Part shown: in pieces, positions 8,492-18,343 of the stretch | How positions within the stretch are numbered: the stretch's first letter is position 1 | How the letters are laid out: every line of letters begins with the position of its first letter | Assembly (NCBI RefSeq): GCF_004801405.1 | Contig: NZ_SSOB01000021.1 | Location: 81,692-145,691 of the forward strand | Source: Cohnella fermenti | GTDB taxonomy: Bacteria > Bacillota > Bacilli > Paenibacillales > Paenibacillaceae | Direction: 5' to 3' | DNA: 64,000 bases | Program-made: the position numbers and the translations under genes | The notes under the pieces: model-generated | What the model was told of the DNA's origin: nothing | The model's input: only the letters and a program-made list of their open reading frames with translations | Database searches by the model: none

Positions 8492-11400
8492 TCAATACAC
8501 TTTAAAATCGTTGTACAGCGATAACGTTCCGGACGAGGTTGTTCCTCCGGACACGAACAGGTTGATTGCCTTCACCGTGCCGGAGGCGACTTTGATGGCG
8601 TAGCCGGTGCTGTCCATTCCGTCCGCTCCGGTGTTGTAAATATCGGCCGTACCGGACAGGACGTTCACGGTGACGTTGGCCCCGTAGGTAAAGTTATGCA
8701 GCAGGTGCTCGTTGGAGGCGCCATCGATCGTAATCCATGCCAGCGACGGACGGGTCTGCGGCGTGATGACCTTCTCGAACACACGGCTCTCCGTGATCCA
8801 TCCGGGAATCTCATAGCCCGTGCGGGTCGCGACGTTCCCGTTCTGCAGCGTGTTCTCGATCCAGCCCTCCGAGCTGGCACCCACGACAATTCCCTTCCGG
8901 AATGCCGCGGCCACAAGGTTGCTGACGTAATGATTGTGGCTGGCATTCGTCTTCAGATCAATCCCGTTGTACGTATTGGTAAAGCTAATGTTGCGGATGT
9001 AGACATCGCTGCCGTTCCCGCGAATCGTGTAGGGGTAAGCATAGACGTTCACGGCCGGATTGTTCTCCGGATAGAACACCCGGAAGCCCGCGGCTCCGGC
9101 TCCGTTGCCGTTTAATGTAATGAAGGCCGTTGCCGTATCGGGAGCGGAGGTTCCCTTGCCTTCATACGCCATCAATACTGTCCCGCCGCTGCGCGTATCC
9201 GAGTCCCGATGCAGGATTGGCGAGCTGCCCCTCAATTCGACGCCGGAGGGAACGGCCAGATGCCCATTGACGCGATACCAGCCCGCGGGCAGATAGACCA
9301 TGCCTCCGCCTGCCGCTCCCGCGGCGTTCAGCGCGCTCTGGATCGCCGCGGTCGCATCGACGGTCGGCAGGACGGAGCCTGCCGACGTGTAGGAAGCGTT
9401 GTACGGAGCACGAGTCGCATCGTACAGCACCGCATGGGCCGGCTTCCTGGTGTTGGAAGCGTTAAAGGAAGCGGAGACAGGGCTGCCCGGATTGGTTATC
9501 GTGATGTTGCTTCCGCTCGTCGCTCCGGTCACCGTGCTGTCGGCGATCTTGATCGGATAGGACGTTTGGTTGCGAACCGAATATACGCTTCCTTGGAGAA
9601 CGCTGCGGGAGAACGACAGGCCGAGTCCGTCCGGATTCAATTGCTCGACATCGACCGCGATGTCGCAGTTCAGCAGATTCGCCCATGCCAGCTCGATGCT
9701 CGGCGTCACCCGCTGTCCCGCGACCAGCTTGATGCCCGTCTTGTAATTCGAAGCCGTAATCTGGAACATCTGATCGAATTCCAGGTCGCCGAAGATGAAG
9801 GCGGTCCCGTTCGCCCTTGTCCATGTATCCAGGACCGATCGCAACGGCGCGTTATAGGCGGAACCCGCATTCGCCCAATACCCATTGTCGAGCTTCACCC
9901 ATTGCGTATATCCGACCTCGGCCCCGTTGTACAGCTCCAGCCCTGTTTGCAAAACGGTGCCCTTGACATTGATTATGCTTGTCGTCTCATGGGTCTGGCT
10001 TCCCGCCGCCGTCGCATCATTGGAGGCATGATCGGACGGGGTGATGCTGGCGGAGATGCCTCTGTAGGAATTCAGCATCGTGACGTTCTTGATCGTCGAT
10101 GCCATGTAATTCTCTTCGCCGATCCAGGCGCGCCCCGGCACCTCGAACGTATACGGATAGGCAACCGGGCTGGATGCGTTCTGATTCGGATAATAGACGG
10201 TCAGACCGACAACCCCCGCGCTGCCGCCGATTCGGAACAAACCCGGCGTCAGGCTGGCGCTGCTCGGAACATAAGCCGCGATAACCGTGCCGTACCCGGT
10301 GCCCGATGCATCGGGGTCGCGCCAATCGCCGCGCACGGTGCAGTTGGACTTGACCTCCAGACTCGCACTGATTCGATAGGTGCCCGCCGGCAGCCAGACG
10401 GTGCCTCCCCCATCGTTATAGCAATCGTTGATGGCCCGCTGAATGCTGCTTGTCGAGTCCGCCGTCCCGCCGCTATCCGCCCCGTAATCCGTGACATCAT
10501 AGTCGGCTATAATGACGTCCTCCGTGGAATACGTCGTGGAGACGATCTTGGGGTTCCGCTGCCCGGACGGAGTGCCCACCGCTTCGACCAATTGGATGTC
10601 GTCCACATACCCGTGGAACAGCCCCGTGTTGCCTCCTTGATCGTAGGCGATCAAGATCCGTTCAATGGTTTTGCCCGCTGCGTAGTCCCCGATTCGGGAG
10701 TACACTTCGTTCCAGGAATTGACCGTCAGCTTGCCCCCGGCCCCTTGCCGGCTCGGATGAACGCGTACGCCCCATTGGTCGACGGCGCCCGAGTCGCGGA
10801 GCGTCGTTCCGTCGCTGAATTCGAGATCGATGGCGACATAGGTGGCGTTCAGCGATTCGGGATAAATCCAATAAGACAGCCGGGTATCCCGGGTGACCGG
10901 AATCGACACGTCGAACACTTGATTGTAGGAGTTGGACACCGTCGCGCTCAGATCGTTGCCCGAATACATCAGTGCCCAAGTCCCGGTGCGGAAAATCTCG
11001 TTCTCGCGGGGAGCGGACTCCATGCCGGTCAGGGAGCAGCAGTAACCCCCGATGTTCTGGCTGTGTGCCGCCGTATCCAGCCAAGTCGGCTGAATGTCTC
11101 CCGCCTCGAGCCCGGTCGAGAACTTCGCGCGGTTCACCTGCAGATCGTCGATATACCCGCTGAACGTTCCCGTCGAAGCGGGCCGATCGTAGACGAAGTC
11201 GATTCGATCGATTGTTTTCCCATTGGCCACGGCACCGATTGTTGAACGAACCTCATTCCATTGGTTGAGGATAAGATCTCCTCCGGCTCCTTGCCCCGAA
11301 GGACTTAAGGGATGGCCGTGTTGATCGCTCGCGCCGATATTGCGCAGCCTGGTGCCGTCCGTGAACAGCAGGTCGACGGCTGCATACGTTCCATTGCCGT

Positions 11401-12304
11401 TAAGTGGGTAGATCCAGTACGAGAGCTGCGTGTCCGCCGTTACGAAGGTATTGACGTCGTACAGCTTGAATACGGCATACGAGGAAGAAGCGCTTGTATC
11501 GTTGCCGGTGTAGTAGAGGGAGGAATCGCCCGATCGGGCCTCCCCTCCCGCAACCGGATGCACTGCGAGAGAGCCGACCCCGCTGCTTCCGTCTGTTGTG
11601 TCCGTCCAGGTCGGCAGGTTCGCGTTCTCGAAGTCCGTGCCGAACAACTGCTGGGTTGTGCTGATGGACAGATTGTCCACGAAGCCGCGGAACACGCCCG
11701 TTCTCCCGCCTTGGTCGTAAGCGATCAGGATTTGATCGATCACTTTGCCTGCGAGCGCGTCTCCAATTCGGGCGCTCACCTGATTCCACTTGCCGATCTG
11801 CAGCTTGCCCCCGGCTCCTTGCTGGGCGGGATGAAGCTGGATTCCGTTGGAGTCGACGACACCGGAGTCGCGAAGCGTTGTCCCGTCCGTGAACAACAGG
11901 TCGATGGCAACGTACGTGCTGTTCAAGTTGGATGGGTAAATATAATAGCTGAGCTTCGTATCCGCCATCACGGGGATATTGACATCGTAGATCTTGTTGT
12001 AGGAATTGGACACCGTGGCGCTCAGGTCGTTGCCGGAATACAGCAAGGACCGGCTTCCCCGGTACGCGGCTTCATTCCGCACGGAGGACTCCATGCCGGT
12101 CAGAGAGCAGCAGTAACCGCCGACGCCTTCGCTGTAGGCGACGGTATCGTTCCAGGTGGGAAGCGCATCTTCGGGCTCGAAGCCGGTATAGAATTGATTG
12201 GTCGAAGCGTCGGCCTTATGCAGCGGAAGGAGACCTCCATATCCAGTCAGCAGCAAACTTGCGGCAAGAACAATAGACAGCGCCCGCAAGATAAATCGAT
12301 TCAT
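8492..12304 (-). CDS. Very large secreted protein with three N-terminal repeats and two pectate-lyase-superfamily beta-helices
   Basis: 1270 residues with a signal peptide (about 1-33). Three tandem modules of roughly 185 residues follow (about 37-215, 215-390, 395-580), each ending in a GxFxGxxDxLxx-like strand; modules 1 and 3 are close copies and contain vicinal cysteines in GGYCCSLTGMES, absent from module 2. Then come two Pectate_lyase_3-type right-handed beta-helix units, starting near residue 600 (VTDYGADSGG ... TVWLPAGTYRI) and 985 (DATAAIQSALN ... MVYLPAGWYRV). Such helices bind or cleave polysaccharides; catalytic residues could not be assigned. It follows the second importer's binding protein with a 164-base gap and is probably secreted to attack the imported glycan. 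ATG 12304 follows GAGAGGGG. Confidence 0.85.
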   Translation of the reverse strand: MNRFILRALSIVLAASLLLTGYGGLLPLHKADASTNQFYTGFEPEDALPTWNDTVAYSEGVGGYCCSLTGMESSVRNEAAYRGSRSLLYSGNDLSATVSNSYNKIYDVNIPVMADTKLSYYIYPSNLNSTYVAIDLLFTDGTTLRDSGVVDSNGIQLHPAQQGAGGKLQIGKWNQVSARIGDALAGKVIDQILIAYDQGGRTGVFRGFVDNLSISTTQQLFGTDFENANLPTWTDTTDGSSGVGSLAVHPVAGGEARSGDSSLYYTGNDTSASSSYAVFKLYDVNTFVTADTQLSYWIYPLNGNGTYAAVDLLFTDGTRLRNIGASDQHGHPLSPSGQGAGGDLILNQWNEVRSTIGAVANGKTIDRIDFVYDRPASTGTFSGYIDDLQVNRAKFSTGLEAGDIQPTWLDTAAHSQNIGGYCCSLTGMESAPRENEIFRTGTWALMYSGNDLSATVSNSYNQVFDVSIPVTRDTRLSYWIYPESLNATYVAIDLEFSDGTTLRDSGAVDQWGVRVHPSRQGAGGKLTVNSWNEVYSRIGDYAAGKTIERILIAYDQGGNTGLFHGYVDDIQLVEAVGTPSGQRNPKIVSTTYSTEDVIIADYDVTDYGADSGGTADSTSSIQRAINDCYNDGGGTVWLPAGTYRISASLEVKSNCTVRGDWRDPDASGTGYGTVIAAYVPSSASLTPGLFRIGGSAGVVGLTVYYPNQNASSPVAYPYTFEVPGRAWIGEENYMASTIKNVTMLNSYRGISASITPSDHASNDATAAGSQTHETTSIINVKGTVLQTGLELYNGAEVGYTQWVKLDNGYWANAGSAYNAPLRSVLDTWTRANGTAFIFGDLEFDQMFQITASNYKTGIKLVAGQRVTPSIELAWANLLNCDIAVDVEQLNPDGLGLSFSRSVLQGSVYSVRNQTSYPIKIADSTVTGATSGSNITITNPGSPVSASFNASNTRKPAHAVLYDATRAPYNASYTSAGSVLPTVDATAAIQSALNAAGAAGGGMVYLPAGWYRVNGHLAVPSGVELRGSSPILHRDSDTRSGGTVLMAYEGKGTSAPDTATAFITLNGNGAGAAGFRVFYPENNPAVNVYAYPYTIRGNGSDVYIRNISFTNTYNGIDLKTNASHNHYVSNLVAAAFRKGIVVGASSEGWIENTLQNGNVATRTGYEIPGWITESRVFEKVITPQTRPSLAWITIDGASNEHLLHNFTYGANVTVNVLSGTADIYNTGADGMDSTGYAIKVASGTVKAINLFVSGGTTSSGTLSLYNDFKVY

Positions 12305-12402
12305 GATTGTTCCCCTCTCTCGTCAATAGATAATGAACGGAACCGGCGAGAAAGAGACGACGACACGCTTCCTTCTTGCCGGTTGGGCTTGCGATCCGAG
12401 GT

Positions 12403-12415
12403 TTGACACGGTCAA
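12403..12415. promoter_or_regulatory. 13-bp inverted repeat upstream of the beta-helix gene
   Basis: TTGACACGGTCAA is a perfect inverted repeat (TTGAC/GTCAA) located 99 bases upstream of the start at 12304. It could be an operator or an element of a secondary promoter; nothing else in the window matches it closely. Confidence 0.3.
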
Positions 12416-12438
12416 CTTGCGAATTCGATTAGGGCCGA

Positions 12439-12481
12439 CTGCTTGACTACTGCTTGACTACCGCTTGACTACTGCTTGGCT
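12439..12481. repeat. 11-bp tandem repeat across the stop codon of a binding-protein gene
   Basis: CTGCTTGACTA is repeated 3.9 times (12439, 12450, 12461, 12472). One copy contains the TAG stop (12469-12471) of the solute-binding protein gene; the rest lie in the 3' untranslated region. Because 11 is not a multiple of 3, copy-number change would alter the C-terminus only if it affected the copy before the stop. Confidence 0.8.
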
Positions 12482-14061
12482 GCAATGAACGCATCCACCT
12501 GCTTCTGCAGCTCGGCAACGACCTTGTCGACGCCGGCCTTCTGCTGCTTGGAGACGTACTCGTCCACGCTCGCTTCCGGGTTTTTCCCAATTCCGGCTTC
12601 GATCTGGACGCCCAGCTCAGAGTAAATCTGATCGCGCTGCACCAGCTCGTTCTTGATCGCTTCAGTGTTGAACGTGAAGCCGTCAAGCGGGCTGTTGATG
12701 TTGTTCGGCTCGCTGGCGAATTCCGCTTCCTTCACCCAGAAGCCTTCCCCGTACGTCTCGGTCGGTCTCATGAATTGCGGCTTCCAGAATGCCCATTGGC
12801 CGCCCCATTCCATGTAGTTGCTGGTCGTGGAATCCATGCCGTCCGGGTACTTCGCCATGCCGTCTTCGAGCACGTAAGTCTTGCCTTCGATGCCGTATTG
12901 CACGAGGTCGTACAGCGTCTGGTCGGTCTCCAGCATGTCCAGGAAGCGCAGGACCCGGTCCGGATGCCTGGAGTTCGCGTTGATGGCCACGACATTGGCA
13001 AGCGCCGTGCGGTTGACGTGCCTCTTGTCCGGATAGAGCAACGAGCCGCTGGAGGTAAAGCTCGGATCGCTGAACGTCTCCGTCGCATACGTCCACTCGT
13101 GACTGGAATTGGCCATCAGGATCTTCCCGTTGCGATACTTGGTTGCCGCATCCTCCTTGTCGACCAGAACGTCCTTGTTGATAATTCCTTCCTGATACAG
13201 CTTGCTCGCATAGACGGCCAGATCGCGATAAGTCTGCAGTTGTTCGATCGGCTTGACCTGGTAGGTCGGGTCGTTCAGATCAATGACGAACTGGTTCGCC
13301 CCCATCGAGGACAGGTCGAGCAGCTCGTCGCGCGTCCGAAAGAACTCCATCAAGGCCGATCCCGCCGGGAATCCGATCTTCTGATCCGGAGCCGCATCCT
13401 GCAACTGATGAGCGAAGGCGTACAGGTCCTCTACGGTCTGGATCGAGTTCTCCTCCGGTTGAATATTGGCGGCTAGCGCTACGTCCGAACGCCACTTGAC
13501 GTAAGGACGAAGATTCATCTTCATGGTCCAGGGCAGCGCGACAATGTTGCCGTTCACCGTTGCAGCCGCCAGCGTTCCTTGCTCCTGATAGACCTTATAG
13601 AGGTTGGGTGCGTACTCGGGCAGGAGATCGTTGAGCGTCATATAAGCTCCCTTGGCCGACATCTGGCGGTACGCAAGCCAGTCTCCATCGAAGTTGAGAT
13701 CCCAATCGTCCCCGGAAGAAGACATGACCAGCAGCTTCTCGGAGTACGGATCGCCGAACGGGATCGTATTGATGACGAAGTTGACGTTCAGGCCCTTCGA
13801 TTTAACATAATCGCTGACGGCCTTCCACACCTCGTCGGTAGCGGACTTCTTGTCCCCTCCGAAGTAGAAGCGGAGCGTCACTTCCTCTTCCGCCGATGCC
13901 GCAGGCGAAGCCGCGGCCGGCGACGAGCCGGAATTGTTCGCCGCCGGGGAGCCGGAGGACGAGCCGGCCGTTTGGTTGCCGTTGTCGGAACAGGCCGCCA
14001 ATCCGAAGGAGCTTAGCAACATTAGCGATAACATGGCATTGCGGGTGCGAACATGCTTCAA
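12469..14061 (-). CDS. ABC transporter sugar-binding lipoprotein (second importer)
   Basis: 530 residues. The start is TTG at 14061, 7 bases after AGAGGGGT. The signal peptide ends in a lipobox (FGLAAC, cysteine near residue 24), followed by a Ser/Ala/Gly-rich linker and a long type-1 binding domain of the LplA group. It is the third gene of an operon with two permeases (16050 to 14162) and precedes the beta-helix protein gene, suggesting that it binds oligosaccharides released by that protein. Its ligand cannot be read from the sequence. Confidence 0.9.
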   Translation of the reverse strand: MKHVRTRNAMLSLMLLSSFGLAACSDNGNQTAGSSSGSPAANNSGSSPAAASPAASAEEEVTLRFYFGGDKKSATDEVWKAVSDYVKSKGLNVNFVINTIPFGDPYSEKLLVMSSSGDDWDLNFDGDWLAYRQMSAKGAYMTLNDLLPEYAPNLYKVYQEQGTLAAATVNGNIVALPWTMKMNLRPYVKWRSDVALAANIQPEENSIQTVEDLYAFAHQLQDAAPDQKIGFPAGSALMEFFRTRDELLDLSSMGANQFVIDLNDPTYQVKPIEQLQTYRDLAVYASKLYQEGIINKDVLVDKEDAATKYRNGKILMANSSHEWTYATETFSDPSFTSSGSLLYPDKRHVNRTALANVVAINANSRHPDRVLRFLDMLETDQTLYDLVQYGIEGKTYVLEDGMAKYPDGMDSTTSNYMEWGGQWAFWKPQFMRPTETYGEGFWVKEAEFASEPNNINSPLDGFTFNTEAIKNELVQRDQIYSELGVQIEAGIGKNPEASVDEYVSKQQKAGVDKVVAELQKQVDAFIAAKQ

Positions 14062-14161
14062 CTGAATTACCCCTCTTCTAGGAATGATGAGAATGATCTA
14101 TACCAAACGGAGGTTGCGATCGGAATTGCAGCCGGAGCCGAAGTCGCAGCCTCCCGCTTAG

Positions 14162-15058
14162 TCAGCCCTTGACGGCCCCCACGACGAGGCCCTTGACGAA
14201 GAAGCGCTGAACGAACGGATAGAGGAAAATAATCGGTCCGATCGTCACGATGGTGACAGCCATCTTGACCCCTTCCGTCGGCAGCGTTGCCGCAACGCGC
14301 TGCATCTCCGCGGCGTTGCCCGAGTTCTTCAGGAATTCCACATTGCTGACGATCGTTCGCAGCATAAGCTGAAGCGGCTGCAAGCTCTGATCGTCGATGA
14401 ACATGAGCCCCAGGTACCAATCGTTCCAATAATTCAAGGCGATGAAGAGCCCGACCGTTGCCAGCACCGGCGTCGCAAGAGGCGCGATGATCGTAAACAT
14501 GATTCGCAGCTCCCCCGCTCCGTCGATCTTGGCCGATTCGAACAGCTCCTCCGGAAGCGACTGCAGGAAGTTGCGGATCAGGAAGAGATTAAATCCTTGC
14601 GCCAAGGCGGGCAGGATAAGCGCCCACACGCTGTCCTTCAAGTGCAGATAGTTCACGCACACGATGTACCACGGGACCAGGCCGCCGCTGAACATCAGCG
14701 TGAGCAAAGCGTAGATCGATAAGGCGTTGCGGTATCTGAGCGTCCGCCTGGCCATCGCGTAGCCGCCCATGTAGTTGACGAGCAGCGCCAGGAACGTTCC
14801 GGCGACCGTAACGAAGATGCTGATCTTGTAGCCGTCGATGACGCGATCGGCCGCGAGGAACAGAATATGATAGGCATCCAGATTCGGATGCAGCGGAAGC
14901 AGCCGATAGCCGTACTTGGAGATGTCCGCCTCGGTGCTGAGCGATCCGCTCAGCACCATAAGGAAGGGGATCAGACAGAAGATCGAGTAGACCGACAGCA
15001 GTCCGATCATGACGGCTTGGGCCCAGCCCGCTTTGAAGTTGCGCTTCGCGTGTTGCAT
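14162..15058 (-). CDS. Carbohydrate ABC transporter permease (LplC type, second importer)
   Basis: 298 residues, six predicted membrane spans and an EAA loop near residue 180 (FESAKIDGAGELR). ATG at 15058 follows TAGGAGGAGCTT. It lies 20 bases downstream of its LplB-type partner and 100 bases upstream of the binding-protein gene. Resembles the permease at 1816-2688, showing that the two importers are paralogous systems. Confidence 0.92.
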   Translation of the reverse strand: MQHAKRNFKAGWAQAVMIGLLSVYSIFCLIPFLMVLSGSLSTEADISKYGYRLLPLHPNLDAYHILFLAADRVIDGYKISIFVTVAGTFLALLVNYMGGYAMARRTLRYRNALSIYALLTLMFSGGLVPWYIVCVNYLHLKDSVWALILPALAQGFNLFLIRNFLQSLPEELFESAKIDGAGELRIMFTIIAPLATPVLATVGLFIALNYWNDWYLGLMFIDDQSLQPLQLMLRTIVSNVEFLKNSGNAAEMQRVAATLPTEGVKMAVTIVTIGPIIFLYPFVQRFFVKGLVVGAVKG

Positions 15059-15078
15059 AAGCTCCTCCTATTCCCGAT

Positions 15079-16050
15079 TCAGAACAGCGCGGAATCCTTG
15101 TCCAGCTTGCGGGCGATCAGGTTGCTGCCCAGCACCAGGACGAAGGCAACCGTGGATTGCAGGAAGCCCGCCGCTGCGGACATGCCGACATCGCCGTTGA
15201 TGCGCAGCCCCCGGTACACGAACGTATCGACGACATCGGTTGTCGAATAGAGCGTTGCCGCGCTGCCGACGACGGCATAGAACATGCCGAAGTCCGCGTT
15301 CATGATTCGCCCGACGGCCAGCAGCGTCAAGATGATCACCGTCGGCCGGAGCAGCGGGAGGCTGATGTACCACATCTGCTGCCACCTGGTCGCCCCGTCG
15401 ATGGAGGCCGCTTCGTAGTAGGAGGAGTCGATGCCGGCCAGAGCCGCCAGGTAGATGACGCTGCCATAGCCCGTCACCTTCCACCGCATGATCAGCGCCA
15501 GAATGGCCGGCCACAGCCCCGGGGAGTTGTAGAAGTCAACCGGCTCGTGCCCGAAGTATCCGATAATGGTGTTGACGACCCCGACGTCCGTAAGCAGGTT
15601 GTATGTGAATACGCCAACGACGATCCAGGAGATGAAGTAAGGCAGGAAGGTGATGGATTGAGCGACCTTCTTGAAGTACTTGCTGCGTATCTCGTTAAGC
15701 AGCAGCGCCAGCCCGATCTCGAACAGCAACCCAGTCGCGATGAACAGAAGGTTCAGCAATACCGTGTTCCGAATGGCGCGGAAGGCGTATTCCGAGCTGA
15801 CCAGATACTCGAAGTTGTTCAGAAGCGGCTTGGCCCATTCGCTTCCGAACAAGCCGTTCGCGAACTGATAATTTTTGAACGCGACGACGATGCCGGCCAT
15901 CGGCAGGTAATTGAACAGCAGCAGCAGAACGAACACGGGCAGGAACATGAGATAGACCGACCCGTTCCTCGACATCTCGCCCAGGAAGCCTCGTTTCCTG
16001 GCGATTCGCGGCCCCGCCGTCGCCGCTTCCGTTCCTTCGATGGTATTCAT
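15079..16050 (-). CDS. Carbohydrate ABC transporter permease (LplB type, second importer)
   Basis: First gene of the second importer operon, 323 residues, with a charged N-terminal cytoplasmic tail, six membrane spans and an EAA loop (YEAASIDGATRWQQ) near residue 220. ATG 16050 follows AGGAGGAGGG. The YesM/YesN-type kinase and regulator genes lie upstream in the same direction, separated by a terminator (16456-16490) and a phased repeat array (16202-16371). Confidence 0.92.
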   Translation of the reverse strand: MNTIEGTEAATAGPRIARKRGFLGEMSRNGSVYLMFLPVFVLLLLFNYLPMAGIVVAFKNYQFANGLFGSEWAKPLLNNFEYLVSSEYAFRAIRNTVLLNLLFIATGLLFEIGLALLLNEIRSKYFKKVAQSITFLPYFISWIVVGVFTYNLLTDVGVVNTIIGYFGHEPVDFYNSPGLWPAILALIMRWKVTGYGSVIYLAALAGIDSSYYEAASIDGATRWQQMWYISLPLLRPTVIILTLLAVGRIMNADFGMFYAVVGSAATLYSTTDVVDTFVYRGLRINGDVGMSAAAGFLQSTVAFVLVLGSNLIARKLDKDSALF

Positions 16051-16201
16051 GCGGGAGCCCTCCTCCTATCGGTGCATTCACCGATTTCTCTCTTGCTATA
16101 AGCTTATCAGAGGGGGGCAGGGCCATCTATGAGGCGATCCTAAACTTTCCGGGGGGATATTAGCCTCTGTCGTCCCTGGCCTGGATGTCTTTGGCGATTT
16201 T

Positions 16202-16371
16202 ATATGAATTTTCACATTCATCGGCTTGGATTGCGGGAATTTGCGGCGTTTTATGCGGTTTTTCGTATATATCCGGCACCTCGGGCCGGAATTTTCTCCA
16301 TGAATGCGGTTTTTCACATATAATCGGGCAAAGCACCGGTGTCCGGCCTGCGCCAATGCGGTTTTTCACAT
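16202..16371. repeat. Phased near-palindrome array, copy A
   Basis: Four 16-bp near-palindromes of the form ATRYGRWWTTTCRYAT start at 16202, 16253, 16304 and 16356 (spacing 51, 51, 52 bp). The DNA between boxes is also related to that of copy B (20109-20279), notably the block TTCRTCGGCTTGGAT right after box 1 (16217-16231). The array fills most of the 499-base gap 16051-16549, which contains no convincing gene. The AT-rich boxes stand out from the GC-rich surroundings. Function unknown: a protein-binding array, structured RNA or mobile miniature repeat are all possible. Confidence 0.8.
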
Positions 16372-16455
16372 AAAATTCGGCGGTCGCCGCATTGGGCGGG
16401 GGCGATGGGGTCCCCGCATTCGGCGGGTTTGGCGGGGAGCTGATACACATGCTGC

Positions 16456-16490
16456 AAAAAACGCCCGGCATCGGAGCGCGATACCGGGCG
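16456..16490 (-). terminator. Terminator of the YesM/YesN-type pair
   Basis: On the minus strand a CGCCCGG-containing stem (16480-16490 pairing with 16462-16472) is followed by TTTTTT (16456-16461). It lies 60 bases past the kinase stop codon at 16550 and is a textbook intrinsic terminator. Confidence 0.9.
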
Positions 16491-16549
16491 TCGTACAGGC
16501 AATTCGTACAGAAGCGTCATACGAGAGGGACATGCCGAGCCCATAAGAC

Positions 16550-18343
16550 TCAGGAGCGTCGGGAGCCATCCCCCTCGTCGCCGGCGGAATGGAGGACGGG
16601 ATGGCGCAGCGTAACGATTGTGCCCTCGCCGGGTTGGCTTGTTATCGTCAACCGGTACGCCTCGCCGAAGGACAACTGCAGCCGCTTGTTGACATTGCGA
16701 ACGCCGACCCCGCGCAGCTTGCCGGACGGCACGGGCTCGCCCTCCAGGCAGCGCGCGATCTGGTCCTCGGACATTCCGACGCCGTTGTCGCTGAGAGTCA
16801 GCACCAGATCGTCCGCCTCCCGGGCGACGGACAGCACGAGCTTGCCCTTGCCCGGATTGTTGCGGACCCCGTGGTGAATCGCATTCTCCACAAGCGGCTG
16901 CAGCAGCAACCGCAAGAACGGCAGCTCGAGCAGGGCGGGGTCGACCAGGAACATCGTCCGCAGCGGTTCCCCGAGCCGCTTCTGCTCAATGGAGATGTAC
17001 GCATTGACCTGCTCGATCTCGCGGCCCAGCGTCGTGATCTCGCTGCCTCCGTTCAAGCTGAGCCGCAGAAGGTTCCCGAGATTGGCGACCATCTCGCTGA
17101 TGTCCGTCTGATGGTGTGCCTCCGCCTTCCAGCGGACGGCTTCCAGCGTATTGTACAGGAAGTGCGGATTGATCTGGTGGCTCAGCACCTGGAACTCCAG
17201 TTCGTTCTTGACCCGCTCCGAACGGGACGCCTCTTCGATGAGCTCCTCGATCCTTGCCACCATGCTGCCGTAGCCGCGATACAGCCATCCGATCTCGTCC
17301 TTCCGGTTGACATAACGCGGCAGCGCTTGAACGGAATCGACCTTATGCCTGCGCATGTACTGAACGAGCCGGGCAACCGGATTCATGAACGAGATCGTCA
17401 GATAACCGACGACCCCCAGGCTGCTGAGAGCGTATACAACCAGGAAAACGACAAACAAACGATTCACGCCGGCCAGCGAGCCGGTAAGCGAGGAGAGCGG
17501 CGTCGTGCCGATAATCATCCACGATTCCTGAGTCAGGTTGGTGTACGTTACCAAGTGCTGCACCCCGTTCAGCGTCCGATTTTCCGAACCGCTTCCCTCC
17601 CGTCCGGCTATCTCCGCAAGCTCCTCCTCTTCAAGCAATCGCCCCCGGCTCTCGTAGCCCTTGGAGTCGAACAGCACCTCTCCCTCATCGTTCACCAGAT
17701 AGATCCGATTGTCGGCCACCCGCGCAGAGGGGGACAGGAATCGCCTTAGCTGATCGTCGGATAAATCCGTCTCGACAACTCCCCGCGGGATGCGGTCGTG
17801 CAGCCCTGTGAAGCGGTTGAACTTGGCCAGCAGCGGCACCGAATTCTGATTGTCCCCCGGTCGCAGCAACTGCCATGTCGGCGTAACGGACCCGGCCGCC
17901 TGCCGGAACCACTCCGTCTCCTCCGGGGATCGGGCGTACCCCAGCGCATCGTTATAGATCGGGAACGAATCGGGGTGAATCGGGAAGATGCGAACGCGGA
18001 AGGCGTCGACCGTGACGCTCTTGCCATATGCGAAGTTGAGCATCTCCAACACGAAGTCGCCTTCATCCATCGTCCCGCCCCCGCCCAGCAGCTCCTGAAC
18101 CGTATCGTTGCCGATCACCTCGTTGATCTGATCCTTCAGACTCTGCAGATACTGGTCCATATTGCTTGCCGACTGCTCCGCGTAATCGAGCGAGAACATT
18201 GCATTCGCCTGAATAATCCCCTCGACGGACCGACTGTGGGAATAGAACGCGAAGAACGCGAACGGGATGATGGTGATCAGGAAGAAGACAACAATCATCT
18301 TCGTGCGGAAGGAGAGCGTCCGGCCAATGAATGAGTTACTCAT
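16550..18343 (-). CDS. YesM/LytS-type sensor histidine kinase
   Basis: 597 residues. The chosen ATG (18343) follows GGGGAG and overlaps the regulator's stop codon by 8 bases, indicating translational coupling. Domains: transmembrane segment at about 17-39, extracellular Cache-like sensor (about 40-290), second span (about 295-318), HAMP-like linker, His_kinase core with the phosphoacceptor in QINPHFLYNTLEAVRW, and a HATPase domain (N-box VENAIHHGVR, G-box LSDNGVGMSE). It should phosphorylate the AraC-type regulator encoded just upstream. The pair probably controls the second importer. Confidence 0.92.
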   Translation of the reverse strand: MSNSFIGRTLSFRTKMIVVFFLITIIPFAFFAFYSHSRSVEGIIQANAMFSLDYAEQSASNMDQYLQSLKDQINEVIGNDTVQELLGGGGTMDEGDFVLEMLNFAYGKSVTVDAFRVRIFPIHPDSFPIYNDALGYARSPEETEWFRQAAGSVTPTWQLLRPGDNQNSVPLLAKFNRFTGLHDRIPRGVVETDLSDDQLRRFLSPSARVADNRIYLVNDEGEVLFDSKGYESRGRLLEEEELAEIAGREGSGSENRTLNGVQHLVTYTNLTQESWMIIGTTPLSSLTGSLAGVNRLFVVFLVVYALSSLGVVGYLTISFMNPVARLVQYMRRHKVDSVQALPRYVNRKDEIGWLYRGYGSMVARIEELIEEASRSERVKNELEFQVLSHQINPHFLYNTLEAVRWKAEAHHQTDISEMVANLGNLLRLSLNGGSEITTLGREIEQVNAYISIEQKRLGEPLRTMFLVDPALLELPFLRLLLQPLVENAIHHGVRNNPGKGKLVLSVAREADDLVLTLSDNGVGMSEDQIARCLEGEPVPSGKLRGVGVRNVNKRLQLSFGEAYRLTITSQPGEGTIVTLRHPVLHSAGDEGDGSRRS

